This document shows positions 17,077 to 25,964 of a stretch of DNA of 64,000 nucleotides, in pieces. Below the pieces are notes generated by a model, which saw nothing but the letters and a program-made list of their open reading frames with translations, made no database searches and was not told where the DNA came from. Within the stretch, counting starts at the first letter, position 1. Every line of letters begins with the position of its first letter. Source of the stretch: JAEWSN01 sp942493335 (lineage in GTDB: Bacteria; Bacillota; Clostridia; DSM-8532); the NCBI GenBank assembly GCA_942493335.1, contig OW818693.1:1178001-1242000 (forward strand). The letters are read 5' to 3'. Made by a program: the position numbers and the translations under genes.

Positions 17077-17151
17077 GTTGGAGCCTCCTTGCCGCGTACG
17101 GCCTCTTCATCGGGATGGGACGGACGAATCCGTCCATAATTCCATGATTCC

Positions 17152-17180
17152 ATTATACCGCCCCATTACACCCGGAACAA
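17152..17180 (-). promoter_or_regulatory. ahcY promoter
   Basis: TTGTTC (17180-17175), 17 bp and TATAAT (17157-17152) on the minus strand, 75 bp before the ahcY start. The short leader contains one small GGACG/CGTCC hairpin but no recognisable SAM or SAH riboswitch. Confidence 0.72.
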
Positions 17181-17337
17181 GAGAAATCGCCTCCATTTTC
17201 ACCATATCGGCCACCATGTTCAACCAAACAACAGATACGGTCCAGGATCGGTTCTGCCGGAAAGGTTCTGCCTCCCGACAGTCCATTCATCAGGTCCCGA
17301 AAGACAAAAGCTTGAGCCTTTCTTTGGCGATGGCGTG

Positions 17338-17380
17338 AAAAACCGGCTGCCACACAGCAAACGCTGCATGACAACCGGCT
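17338..17380 (-). terminator. Terminator after ribosomal protein L25 gene
   Basis: On the minus strand an 18-bp stem with several G-U pairs (AGCCGGTTG...CAGCCGGTT outside, GCAGC...GCTGT inside, loop GTTT) is followed by a run of five Ts. It ends the L25 transcript 38 bp after the stop. Confidence 0.72.
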
Positions 17381-17418
17381 CGATTCCGCTTTTCTGTCAG
17401 TGATTCATGTCTGTCAGA

Positions 17419-18000
17419 TCAAACCGCAGGGGTGGCATCGGCAGGTTCTTCGACAGCAACACCGCGAACCGCCTTGATGACGGCAAAGGTTTCATGCGCG
17501 TCATCATGGTATCTCAAGCCTTCCGGCACATGAAGGTCCGCAACTGTGAGAATGTCCCCCAGTTGTCTTTCGGAAACATCCACGACCAGAACATCCGGCA
17601 TCAGGGCGGTCTTTCCCACGACGTCAATTTCCGACTTGATGATGTGCAGCTGCAACTGGCGATTCTCCAGACTTTCCTTGCCATGGTAGGTGATCGGAAG
17701 CTGCATCTTGATTTCCTGATCGGAGGTCACAAGCTTCACCGAGACATGGACAACCGTACGCTCCGTCGGGTGAATCTGCACATCCCTCAGAAAGCCAAAC
17801 TTCTTCTCCCCGTCCAGTTCGATCCAGATCTTGGCATTCTCGCCGTGCCTGGAGATGACTTTCGCCAGCGCCAGTGCGTCGAACTGAATCGGGATGGTGG
17901 TCGTTCCTTCCGTATTGAGAATGGCTGGAACCATACCCGCTTTCCTGACCTTTTGGAGGGTTTCGGTTCTTTTCGTAGCCGTCAGCATTGTTTCCTTCAT
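17419..18000 (-). CDS. rplY: 50S ribosomal protein L25 / general stress protein Ctc
   Basis: A 193-residue Ctc-type L25 protein that binds 5S rRNA. The N-terminal L25 domain (about residues 1-90) includes QKVRKAGMVPAILN and FLRDVQIHPTERTVVHVSV. The C-terminal TL5-type beta domain follows (PDVLVVDVSERQLGDIL, about 135-151) and a short acidic tail. The start is the ATG at 18000, with AAGGAG 6 nt upstream; the frame is open to 18039 but without a ribosome site. It is a single-gene unit, divergent from rarD. Confidence 0.92.
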   Translation of the reverse strand: MKETMLTATKRTETLQKVRKAGMVPAILNTEGTTTIPIQFDALALAKVISRHGENAKIWIELDGEKKFGFLRDVQIHPTERTVVHVSVKLVTSDQEIKMQLPITYHGKESLENRQLQLHIIKSEIDVVGKTALMPDVLVVDVSERQLGDILTVADLHVPEGLRYHDDAHETFAVIKAVRGVAVEEPADATPAV

Positions 18001-18195
18001 GGATACTCCTTCAGGCTTCCGCCAAATCATGGGAATCAATGTATTATCTAGTTAGTTCCACTATGATTATCCCACATATCGCATCTGAAAACACAAAAAC
18101 AGCAAGTGTCCTCCATTCTTCCTATAATGCCGGCAATGTGATATGCTTTTTCAAATTCAGGAATGAGGGTTCAGGGGAAACGAAAGGTGGACAGC

Positions 18196-19107
18196 ATGGA
18201 CAGACAATCAAAGACTGCGGGTGTGGCAGCCGGTTTCGCCGCTTATGTTCTTTGGGGAATTCTCCCTTTCTACTGGAAACTTCTTTCCGCCTTCACGCCG
18301 GAAACCATCCTGTGCTTCCGCATTGTCCATGCAGCCCTTTTCATGCTGATTCTCGGCCTTGCCGGCAAACGGACGGGCATCATCCTGGCAAGGTTGAAAA
18401 ACAGGCGGACCCTTCTTCTGGTCTCCGCCAGTTCCGTTTTGATCACAGCCAATTGGTTCGTCTACATCTGGGCTGTGAACCATGCCTTCATCGTCGAATC
18501 CAGTCTCGGGTATTTCATCAATCCGCTGGTGTCGGTCGCATTCGGAGTTCTGTTCCTGAAGGAACGCATCACGCCCGCTCTTGTTGTTTCCGTTCTGCTC
18601 GCGCTTGCCGGTGTGGCGGTGATGACCGCAGGATACGGCCGTATCCCCTGGATCTCCCTGATCCTTGCCTTCACCTTTGCCAGTTACGGCCTGATGAAAA
18701 AACTGGCCGGTCTGGATGGCGCCACAGGTCTGACCCTTGAAACCTGGCTTCTCCTGCTCCCTACGCTCCTGTTCCTTGCTTTCTCCGCCGCAAGCGGAAC
18801 CCTGACCGTTCGGGCTCCGGGAACGGGAACCATCCTCCTGAGCCTGTTGGCCGGTGTGATCACTGCAATCCCGCTCATGCTGTTCGGTCATGCTTCGCAG
18901 AAGCTCAGTCTGAGCATGCTCGGGTTCATCCAGTATGTCTCCCCCACGCTGCAGCTGCTGATCGGCGTCCTCGTCTACGGGGAGGCTTTCACATCCCGGC
19001 ATTTCATCGCATTCGGGCTGATCTGGCTTGCCATCCTCGTCTTCAGCGTTCCGCAGCTCCTGAAGAGGGGAAGCGGCCGCAAAAGCGATTCGAGCGAAGC
19101 CGCCTGA
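18196..19107 (+). CDS. rarD: EamA-family transporter, RarD type
   Basis: A ten-segment membrane protein of 303 residues in the drug/metabolite transporter superfamily. RarD features are the N-terminal GVAAGFAAYVLWGILPFYWK, ANWFVYIWAVNH at about residue 88 and the final segment GFIQYVSPTLQLLIGVLVYGE split over the last two helices. The exported substrate is unknown; the old name (chloramphenicol-sensitive) is not a functional proof. The ATG at 18196 has AAAGGTGG 5 nt upstream; an in-frame ATG at 18163 lacks one. A possible -10 box TATAAT lies at 18123-18128 without a clear -35. Confidence 0.9.
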   Translation: MDRQSKTAGVAAGFAAYVLWGILPFYWKLLSAFTPETILCFRIVHAALFMLILGLAGKRTGIILARLKNRRTLLLVSASSVLITANWFVYIWAVNHAFIVESSLGYFINPLVSVAFGVLFLKERITPALVVSVLLALAGVAVMTAGYGRIPWISLILAFTFASYGLMKKLAGLDGATGLTLETWLLLLPTLLFLAFSAASGTLTVRAPGTGTILLSLLAGVITAIPLMLFGHASQKLSLSMLGFIQYVSPTLQLLIGVLVYGEAFTSRHFIAFGLIWLAILVFSVPQLLKRGSGRKSDSSEAA

Positions 19108-19150
19108 GTCAAACAGGAAATCCGCAACGGATCCGAAAGGCATCCGATAC

Positions 19151-19199
19151 GAAAGAAGAGGTCCGCACCCGTTCAAACACGGTACGGACCTCTTCTTTC
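19151..19199. terminator. Bidirectional terminator between rarD and purine nucleoside phosphorylase
   Basis: GAAAGAAGAGGTCCG and its exact complement (15 bp) enclose a loop, with an inner CCGTT/ACGGT pairing. The purine/pyrimidine arms give A-rich and T-rich flanks in both directions, ending two convergent genes. Confidence 0.85.
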
Positions 19200-19216
19200 A
19201 TTTCCGGATGGACCTG

Positions 19217-20044
19217 TCAGTTCCCCCACGCCGCCACAATGCCTGCAACCAGCGAGGAAAAGCGTTTCTCCACCATTTTTCCGGTTTCCATGACTTCCTC
19301 ATGGGTCAACGGCTGATCGAAAATGCCCGCAGCCATGTTGGTGATGCACGAAATGGCGAGGACGCGCATGCCCATATGGCGTGCCGCCACAGCTTCAGGC
19401 ACGGTCGACATGCCGACTGCATCCGCTCCGAGCACCCGCAATGCCCTGATTTCCGCCGGGGTTTCAAAGGCGGGTCCGCGGCAGTAGGAATATACGCCTT
19501 CCCGGATTTGGAATCCATTTTGTTCCGCAACCTCGGAAGCGAGCTTCACCAAAGCCGGATCATACACCTTGGACACATCGGGGAACCGCGGACCCAGTTC
19601 GTCCTCGTTCGGGCCGCGCAGTGGTGAATCCGCCCATAGCCCGATATGATCCGTCACCGCCATCAGGTCGCCGGGTATGAACGAAAGGTTCACCCCACCT
19701 GCGGCATTTGTCAGGAACAGATTCCGGATGCCCATGCGAAAGAACACGCGCACCGGAAAAACGACGGTCCCCATGTCGTACCCTTCATAGTGGTGAAAAC
19801 GTCCTTTCATGGCCACCACGGGCACCCCCTGGAGCTTTCCGAACAGCAGGGTTCCGGCGTGTCCCGGAACCGTCGTCTGCGGGAAACCCGGGATCTCGGC
19901 ATAGGGAATCTCCACCTTTCCCTCGATGTACGAAGCGAGGGCGCCCAGACCGGAACCAAGGACGAGGGCGATCTTCGGCGTCCACCCAACCTTGCTTTCA
20001 AGCCACTTGGCCGTTTCATCCAGCCGGTTCGTCAAATCAGACAT
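19217..20044 (-). CDS. punA: Purine nucleoside phosphorylase
   Basis: Trimeric (class I) PNP that phosphorolyses guanosine, inosine and their deoxy forms to base and (deoxy)ribose 1-phosphate. The 275 residues carry the phosphate-binding LVLGSGLG (about 28-35), MKGRFHHYEGYDM at about 80-92, FLTNAAGGVN at about 112 and the purine-site region VGMSTVPEAVAARH. The ATG at 20044 with GGGAGG 8 nt upstream is chosen; the frame is open to 20116, inside the end of polC. It follows polC by 17 bp in the same direction and probably shares its transcript. Confidence 0.93.
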   Translation of the reverse strand: MSDLTNRLDETAKWLESKVGWTPKIALVLGSGLGALASYIEGKVEIPYAEIPGFPQTTVPGHAGTLLFGKLQGVPVVAMKGRFHHYEGYDMGTVVFPVRVFFRMGIRNLFLTNAAGGVNLSFIPGDLMAVTDHIGLWADSPLRGPNEDELGPRFPDVSKVYDPALVKLASEVAEQNGFQIREGVYSYCRGPAFETPAEIRALRVLGADAVGMSTVPEAVAARHMGMRVLAISCITNMAAGIFDQPLTHEEVMETGKMVEKRFSSLVAGIVAAWGN

Positions 20045-20061
20045 TACACTACCTCCCGTAT

Positions 20062-23000
20062 TCAGGCAAATGAGAACAGGGAAATCTGGCTTGTCGCATC
20101 GAGGTCCTTCATGCACCCATGCCCATCCAGCAGTTCAATGATCGCTTTGGACACGCCGGCACGGATCTTCAGTTCCTCCTGCGAGATGAAAGGCTCTCCG
20201 TCCCGGGCTGCCACGATATTCTTCGCTGCGGAAGCGCCGAGACCCGGGAGCGAGGTGAAGGGCGGCAGAATCCCCTCCGGCGTCATCATGTATCGGGTGG
20301 CGTCCGACTTGTAGAGATCGACCGGAAGCAGCTTGATGCCACGGGCGTACATTTCGTTGCAGAGCTCGAGCACTGTGAAGAGATCCTGTTCCTTCTGTGT
20401 CGCGGCTTTCCCCTTCATTTCCACTTCCCGCATGGCACGGCGGATGGCCTCCTGGCCCTTGACGACGATGTTCGCATCAAGTCCGTCCCCGCGCACGGTG
20501 AAAACGGCCGTGTAGAAGGCCATCGGATGGTAGACCTTGAACCAGGCAATGCGGAAGGCCATCATGACATACGCCGCGGCGTGCGCCTTCGGGAACATGT
20601 ACTTGATTTTCTTGCAGGATTCGATGTACCAGTCCGGCACTTCCTTCTCCCGCATCAACGCCTCGTATTCAGGGGTAAGCCCCTTCCCCTTGCGGACATT
20701 CTCCATGATCTTGAAGGAGGTCAGCGGAGGCAGGTCGTTCTTGATGAGGTAAATCATGATGTCATCACGGGTGGATATGACATCCGCAAGCCCTGTGACG
20801 CCCGCCCGCACCAGTTCCTGCGCATTGTTCAGCCAGACGTCCGTTCCATGCGAGAGACCGGAAATGCGGATGAGTTCCGCAAACGTGGTGGGCATGGTAT
20901 CCACCAGCATCTGCCGGACGAATTTCGTACCGAACTCGGGAACCCCGAAAGTGCCGACCTCACTGTTGATTTGCTCCGGCGTGACACCGAGGGGCGCCGT
21001 GGAGCGGAAAATGTCCATGACACGCTTGTCGCCGATCGGGACCTCCTGCGCATTCAGACCCGTGATGTCTTCGAGCATGCGGATGACCGTCGGATCGTCA
21101 TGGCCGAGGATGTCGAGTTTCAGGATACGGCCCGAGATCGAGTGGTAATCGAAATGGGTCGTGATGATGTTTGAATCCGTCGCGTCCGCAGGGCGCTGGA
21201 TGGGCGTGAAATCATAGATTTCCATGGTCTTCGGGCAAACCATGACGCCGCCCGGATGCTGCCCGGTGGTGCGCTTGATGCCGGTGCATCCCGAAGCCAG
21301 GCGTTCCCGCTCCGCTTTCGTCGCATACAGACCTTTTTCCTCGAAATACTTGTTCACGAAGCCGAAGGCCGTCTTGTCCGCCACGGTGGCAATGGTTCCG
21401 GCACGGAACACATAACCTTCCCCGAAGAGCTCCTCCGTGTACTTGTGGGCGCGCGGCTGGTATTCACCGGAGAAGTTGAGGTCGATGTCGGGTTCCTTGT
21501 CGCCGTCAAACCCGAGAAACGTTTCAAATGGGATGTCGTATCCGTCCTTGATGAGCGGTTCGCCGCAGTTCGGACAGATCTTGGGCGGCAGATCGAAACC
21601 GCATCCGATTGCCTTGTCCTTCTCATGGAACTCCGAATACAGGCACTTCCCGCACCGGTAATGGGCAGGGAGGGAATTGACTTCCGTAATGCCGATCAGA
21701 TACGCCACAAGCGATGAACCGACCGATCCGCGCGATCCGACCAGGTATCCGTCGTCATTGGACTTCTTGACCAGCTTCTGTGCGATCATGTACATGACCG
21801 AGAAGCCGTTTTTGATGATGGAACCGAGTTCCCGTTCCACGCGGGCGCGTACCAGCTCCGGCAGCGGATTCCCGTAGAGTTCGGTGATCTTCTCCTCGCT
21901 CATGCGGCGGATATCCTCCTCCGCACCGTCCATATGCGGCGGGAAGGTACCGGACGGAATGGGCTTCACTTCCTCAATCCAGTCGGCAACGAGGTTCGTG
22001 TTCGTGACAACCACCTCATAGGCCTTGTCCGGGCCGAGATACGCGAATTCCTCCAGCATCTCCTTTGTGGTGCGGAAATAGAGAGGCGGTTGGTGTTCCG
22101 CATCCTTGTAGCCTTGTCCGGCCTGCAGGATTTTCCGGAACACGGCGTCCTCCGGATCGAGAAAATGAACGTCGCAGGTGGCGACAACCGGCTTTCCCAG
22201 TTCCTCACCAAGATGAACGATGCGGCGGTTGAAATCCCGAAGGTCTTCCACGGACTTGGCCACCACGCCTTCGTTGAGAAGAAACTGGTTGTTCCCGGTT
22301 GGTTGAATTTCCAGATAATCATAATAGGATGCGATCCGTTTCAGCTCTTCGTCATCCTTGCCGTCCATGACCGCACGGAATACTTCACCCGCTTCGCACG
22401 CACTGCCAAGAATGAGGCCTTCCCGGTATTTGTCCACAAGGGAACGCGGAACACGCGGCTTCTTGTAAAAATGCTGGAGGTGGCTTTCGGAAACCATCTT
22501 GTAGAGGTTTTTGACCCCGGCCTGGTTCTTCACAAGGATGATGGCATGGAAACTTTCCGTCTTCTTCTGTTCCTTCCCCTCATTCACACTGCCGGCTTCA
22601 TCGGGCACAAGATACCCTTCCATGCCATAGAGAATCTTGATGGGTGTGCCATCCTTCTTGGCCAGTGTGCCGGAGATGTCCTGCGCGTCCGGAAAGGCCT
22701 GCACAACACCATGGTCGGTGATGGCGACGGCCTTGTGCCCCCAGGACGCTGCGCGCTTGATCATCGCCTTCGTGCCTGAAATCGCATCGAGGGAACTCAT
22801 CTGTGTGTGAAGATGCAATTCCACTCGCTTGACCTCTGCGGTATCCTTCCGTTTTTCCTCGGTGAGGAGAAACGGGGACGCATCGCGCATCATGATGCAC
22901 ATTTCGTCCGAAAACTTGTCAAACTGCGCTTCTCCGCGAAGCTTCACGCCGGCGCCGGGTTTCACGGCGCCCGTGAGGGCCTCCACCCGCTCATCATCCG

Positions 23001-23964
23001 GGAAGCACTTCACGGATACGGAGGAGGTGCCGTCCGTCAGGTCGAACATGAACAGCTTGCGGCCGCTCTTCAATTCCTTCATCTCGCACTTGAGCACACG
23101 CCCCGCGATGACGACCTCCCCGGAATCGGAGGTGACATCGACCATCTTCATGGGCTGACCCTTGACCATCGCACCGTATATGGCGCCTTCTTCCGTCTTC
23201 TTCGAGGACCGGCGGGAAAAGCCACCGTTGCCGCCGTTCCAGCCGTTTCCACCGCCACCGTTGCCGCCATTCCAGCTGCTTCCGCCGCCGGCGCTTCCTC
23301 CGCTCTTCCCGGAACCGCCGCCCCAACCGCCGGAATTGCCGGAAGGCGGAGCCGGCCTGCTCTCCCGGACAGGCGGAGGCGCAGACATGACTTCGGAAAC
23401 CAGTCGTGCTTCCTCTTCCTGTTTTCTGGCAAGATAGACCACTTCGTGATCAGGCGAAAGATCCGGTTCGACCAGCTTCACCTTGATTTCCTGATCAAAG
23501 CAGCTTCGCACCACCTGTTCGATGCTGCGTCCCATACCGGCTGCAGCAAGCGCCGCAGCACAGGGTTTTTCCAGTTCCAGGCAAAGGGTGCCCTTGCCGC
23601 CGTTCGTCAGCCGCGCACCTTTCAGCAATTCCGCGATATGGCTCTGCTTTCGTCTGGCATAGCCGAGGATCATCCCATGATGTTCCCGTGCGATCTGCTC
23701 CGTGGGAAGGGGACCCCGCATGCGGGGCTGAACTTCCGTCTCCACCTGGAAATGTTCGGCGAGCCGCCGTTCCAGCGCCTCCAAGTTGTCAAAGGGAAGC
23801 GGACGGTTCATGAGCAGACCGATCTCGAGGCGTTTGTCGGCCTTCACATAACTGATCCCGGAAACCCGGGCATCATGAAATTGCTCCAGCAGGACAGGCT
23901 CGCTGACGATATGACCGAATACTTCGGAAAAACCGGCTGCTTGGCCGGACAGAATTTCTGACAC
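20062..23964 (-). CDS. polC: DNA polymerase III alpha subunit, PolC type, lacking the exonuclease insertion
   Basis: The replicative polymerase of low-GC Gram-positives, here 1300 residues. Order: N-terminal domains (1-200), an unusual Gly/Asn/Ser-rich linker (207-249), OB fold (260-365), PHP domain (380-640), polymerase core with a Cys4-type zinc site (Cys771, 774, 797, 800) and GEPLIKDGYDIPFETFLGF, catalytic aspartates at PDIDLN (826, 828) and LDILG (951), and a C-terminal HhH region. Canonical PolC of about 1430-1450 residues has a DnaQ-like exonuclease inserted in the PHP domain. Here YGMEGYLVPDE is followed after about 15 residues by SFHAIILVKNQAG, so the insertion is absent with no frame break. 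PHP ligand motifs (HLHT, ITDH, CDVH) remain. GTG start at 23964, AGGGGG 10 nt upstream. Confidence 0.95.
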   Translation of the reverse strand: MSEILSGQAAGFSEVFGHIVSEPVLLEQFHDARVSGISYVKADKRLEIGLLMNRPLPFDNLEALERRLAEHFQVETEVQPRMRGPLPTEQIAREHHGMILGYARRKQSHIAELLKGARLTNGGKGTLCLELEKPCAAALAAAGMGRSIEQVVRSCFDQEIKVKLVEPDLSPDHEVVYLARKQEEEARLVSEVMSAPPPVRESRPAPPSGNSGGWGGGSGKSGGSAGGGSSWNGGNGGGGNGWNGGNGGFSRRSSKKTEEGAIYGAMVKGQPMKMVDVTSDSGEVVIAGRVLKCEMKELKSGRKLFMFDLTDGTSSVSVKCFPDDERVEALTGAVKPGAGVKLRGEAQFDKFSDEMCIMMRDASPFLLTEEKRKDTAEVKRVELHLHTQMSSLDAISGTKAMIKRAASWGHKAVAITDHGVVQAFPDAQDISGTLAKKDGTPIKILYGMEGYLVPDEAGSVNEGKEQKKTESFHAIILVKNQAGVKNLYKMVSESHLQHFYKKPRVPRSLVDKYREGLILGSACEAGEVFRAVMDGKDDEELKRIASYYDYLEIQPTGNNQFLLNEGVVAKSVEDLRDFNRRIVHLGEELGKPVVATCDVHFLDPEDAVFRKILQAGQGYKDAEHQPPLYFRTTKEMLEEFAYLGPDKAYEVVVTNTNLVADWIEEVKPIPSGTFPPHMDGAEEDIRRMSEEKITELYGNPLPELVRARVERELGSIIKNGFSVMYMIAQKLVKKSNDDGYLVGSRGSVGSSLVAYLIGITEVNSLPAHYRCGKCLYSEFHEKDKAIGCGFDLPPKICPNCGEPLIKDGYDIPFETFLGFDGDKEPDIDLNFSGEYQPRAHKYTEELFGEGYVFRAGTIATVADKTAFGFVNKYFEEKGLYATKAERERLASGCTGIKRTTGQHPGGVMVCPKTMEIYDFTPIQRPADATDSNIITTHFDYHSISGRILKLDILGHDDPTVIRMLEDITGLNAQEVPIGDKRVMDIFRSTAPLGVTPEQINSEVGTFGVPEFGTKFVRQMLVDTMPTTFAELIRISGLSHGTDVWLNNAQELVRAGVTGLADVISTRDDIMIYLIKNDLPPLTSFKIMENVRKGKGLTPEYEALMREKEVPDWYIESCKKIKYMFPKAHAAAYVMMAFRIAWFKVYHPMAFYTAVFTVRGDGLDANIVVKGQEAIRRAMREVEMKGKAATQKEQDLFTVLELCNEMYARGIKLLPVDLYKSDATRYMMTPEGILPPFTSLPGLGASAAKNIVAARDGEPFISQEELKIRAGVSKAIIELLDGHGCMKDLDATSQISLFSFA

Positions 23965-24080
23965 TGAACATGCCCCCTTGGGTCCTCATTGGTGCTTCGC
24001 CGGGAATCCGCTCCCGGCAATGCTTCCGAGACGCTTCAACCACAATGGGTTGTGGCCGGTTCTCCGATGCAACCGTTGAT

Positions 24081-24089
24081 ATTGTATCA
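24081..24089 (-). promoter_or_regulatory. Possible extended -10 promoter for polC
   Basis: The minus strand reads TGATACAAT, an extended -10 element, about 120 bp before the polC start. There is no good -35 box. A CCACAA/TTGTGG dyad lies in the leader near 24040-24056. Confidence 0.35.
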
Positions 24090-24118
24090 TATCGGGCTCA
24101 TCGCCGGAGCCTTCGCTG

Positions 24119-24151
24119 AAAAAAAACCGGGACTTCCAGTGAAGTCTCCGG
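24119..24151 (-). terminator. Terminator after the HD-GYP response regulator
   Basis: CCGG-A-GACTTC, a four-base loop, GAAGTC-C-CGG and eight Ts on the minus strand, 74 bp after the stop codon. Confidence 0.85.
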
Positions 24152-24225
24152 CCTTTCCGGTCCATTCCGTCGGAAGGTCCGCTTCGCCTTCATCCCGTGC
24201 GAAACAAGCCATTCTCCCCTTGCCG

Positions 24226-25791
24226 TCAATCCATGAGCGCCGTACGGATTTCAAGAAAATCCTGCAGGTTTTCAAGAAAAATATCGATCAAATCCGGATC
24301 AAACTGCTTGCCCCGTTGTTCCTTCATGTAGTCCAGAATTTCCTGGAGACGCCACACGTCCTTATAGACACGACGGCTGCCCAAAGCGTCAAAAACATCC
24401 GTAATGGCCACGATCCGACCATAGATGTGGATGTCCTTCCCACTGAGTCCTTCGGGATATCCTGCTCCGTCGTACCGCTCATGATGTTGCGCGGCGATGA
24501 CCGCCGCCACCTTCAGAATCGGGCTGTTCGATGCGTGCAGCATGTCGTGGCCGGCAATCGCATGCGTCTTCATCTGGGAAAACTCATGTTCCGTCAGGCG
24601 GGCCGGCTTGTTGAGAATCGCGTCCGGAATCGCGAGTTTGCCGATGTCATGGATGGGCGCCGCCATGAAGACCACCTCTGCCTCCTCTTCCGAAAGTCCG
24701 GCCAGGAGCGCCAGCCGCTTCGAGTATTTCGCCACGCGCTTGACATGGTTGCCCATTTCCCGGGACCGGGCTTCCGCCACCTCGCCCAGCGTGAAGAGAA
24801 TGTCCTTTTGGGTCATGTCGATTTCGTTGCCCAGATAGACATTGTCCATGGCAATCGTGACATTGGCGCAGAAGATCTCGATGAGGGTCCTGTCCTCCTC
24901 CGTAAAGGGCAGTCCGGATTCGAAATAGATCAGGCTGGTCCTGCCGTACTTGCTTTTCAAATACATGGAAACGCTAGTTTTCGTAAACTGGTTGCGTCCG
25001 GTCCGACCGGCAGTCTCAAAACTCCGTAGTATATCCTCGGGGAGAAAGTCGTCCATCCACGCGCCAATCCGGTTGGCAAAGCGGCCAAATCCCGCATCGA
25101 CAAAGTATCGTTCCTTGGACAGGGTGGCAAAGATAGCGGATGCCTGCCGGAAGGATTCTCCCTGATCCATATGGATGATGGAAGCGAGCTGCATCAGAAT
25201 GCCGGAGGAAATCTCCTTGATGAACCGGACCTGGAACAGGAATGCAGAATAGTCCAGCACCTTCTGGAGCCCTTTGCCGCTGTAGTAGAGGGCGTGCAGG
25301 TCCCGATAGGATCGCAGGGCGGAAATGACCGAAACAAACAGCTGATCGGCCGTCAGATCCGTCTTCAGCTTGTAGTCGTTGATGTCGTAGTGGACGATCA
25401 CCGTCTTTTCCGGCGCGGCACCTGGCTGCCCGGTACGCAGGATGATCCGGATGAGGCTGTTGTGAAGATCCTCGCGAATATGGCGAACCATGCGGAGACC
25501 GGTGTCATCCCGATCCATCACCACATCCAGCAGGATAAGGCAAAGTGAGGGTACCGTTTTCAGCATATGCATGGCACTTGTTTCATCATAGGCGCTGAAA
25601 AAGCGGATCTCCCTGTTTTCAAAGCGATATCCCGACAGAACGAGTTTCGTGATTTCGTGCACCGCCGGCTCGTCATCCACGATGAGAACGTCCCAGGTAT
25701 CCTCCGATACAGCCTGCTTTGCAATTTCACCATCATCCGGGAACGACAGCAATTCGTCCCCCTTGTCATCCAAGTGCTCCCTGTCAGCCAT
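24226..25791 (-). CDS. Response regulator with DUF3369 and HD-GYP domains (cyclic di-GMP phosphodiesterase type)
   Basis: The 521 residues form three modules. A receiver domain (about 33-155) has the acidic pair VDDEP at 39-40 and the phospho-acceptor Asp89 in LLDVVMD. A DUF3369 sensory domain spans about 160-325. The HD-GYP domain (about 330-510) has the metal site HDIGKLAIPDAIL and the signature HHERYDGAGYPEGL, both intact, so hydrolysis of cyclic di-GMP is expected. No histidine kinase gene is adjacent, so the phosphodonor is unknown. ATG at 25791 with GGAGG 7 nt upstream. It stands alone between two terminators. Confidence 0.93.
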   Translation of the reverse strand: MADREHLDDKGDELLSFPDDGEIAKQAVSEDTWDVLIVDDEPAVHEITKLVLSGYRFENREIRFFSAYDETSAMHMLKTVPSLCLILLDVVMDRDDTGLRMVRHIREDLHNSLIRIILRTGQPGAAPEKTVIVHYDINDYKLKTDLTADQLFVSVISALRSYRDLHALYYSGKGLQKVLDYSAFLFQVRFIKEISSGILMQLASIIHMDQGESFRQASAIFATLSKERYFVDAGFGRFANRIGAWMDDFLPEDILRSFETAGRTGRNQFTKTSVSMYLKSKYGRTSLIYFESGLPFTEEDRTLIEIFCANVTIAMDNVYLGNEIDMTQKDILFTLGEVAEARSREMGNHVKRVAKYSKRLALLAGLSEEEAEVVFMAAPIHDIGKLAIPDAILNKPARLTEHEFSQMKTHAIAGHDMLHASNSPILKVAAVIAAQHHERYDGAGYPEGLSGKDIHIYGRIVAITDVFDALGSRRVYKDVWRLQEILDYMKEQRGKQFDPDLIDIFLENLQDFLEIRTALMD

Positions 25792-25894
25792 TCAATTCCT
25801 CCAAATCGTCCGATGGAGGAGTATTTCCCACAACTGGGGCCGAAGAAACGCATAGAATGTGGACTTTTGCATCGGATCCAACATTGCAGACAGC

Positions 25895-25931
25895 AAAAGG
25901 GAGGCCATCTCCCTGCGGAGTACCTCCCTTT
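25895..25931 (-). terminator. Terminator after metY
   Basis: AAAGGGAGG and CCTCCCTTTT pair around a 19-base loop on the minus strand, 34 bp after the metY stop. Confidence 0.75.
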
Positions 25932-25964
25932 GTCGTGCAGTTTGTCAAGGACAGGGCCCCTTCC

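Noticed and set aside
15724..17139. A 471-codon plus-strand frame
   Set aside because: Complete antisense overlap with ahcY, whose protein is unmistakable.
17077..17151. SAM or SAH riboswitch upstream of ahcY
   Set aside because: The leader is about 70 nt with only a small GGACG/CGTCC stem; none of the conserved riboswitch cores is seen.
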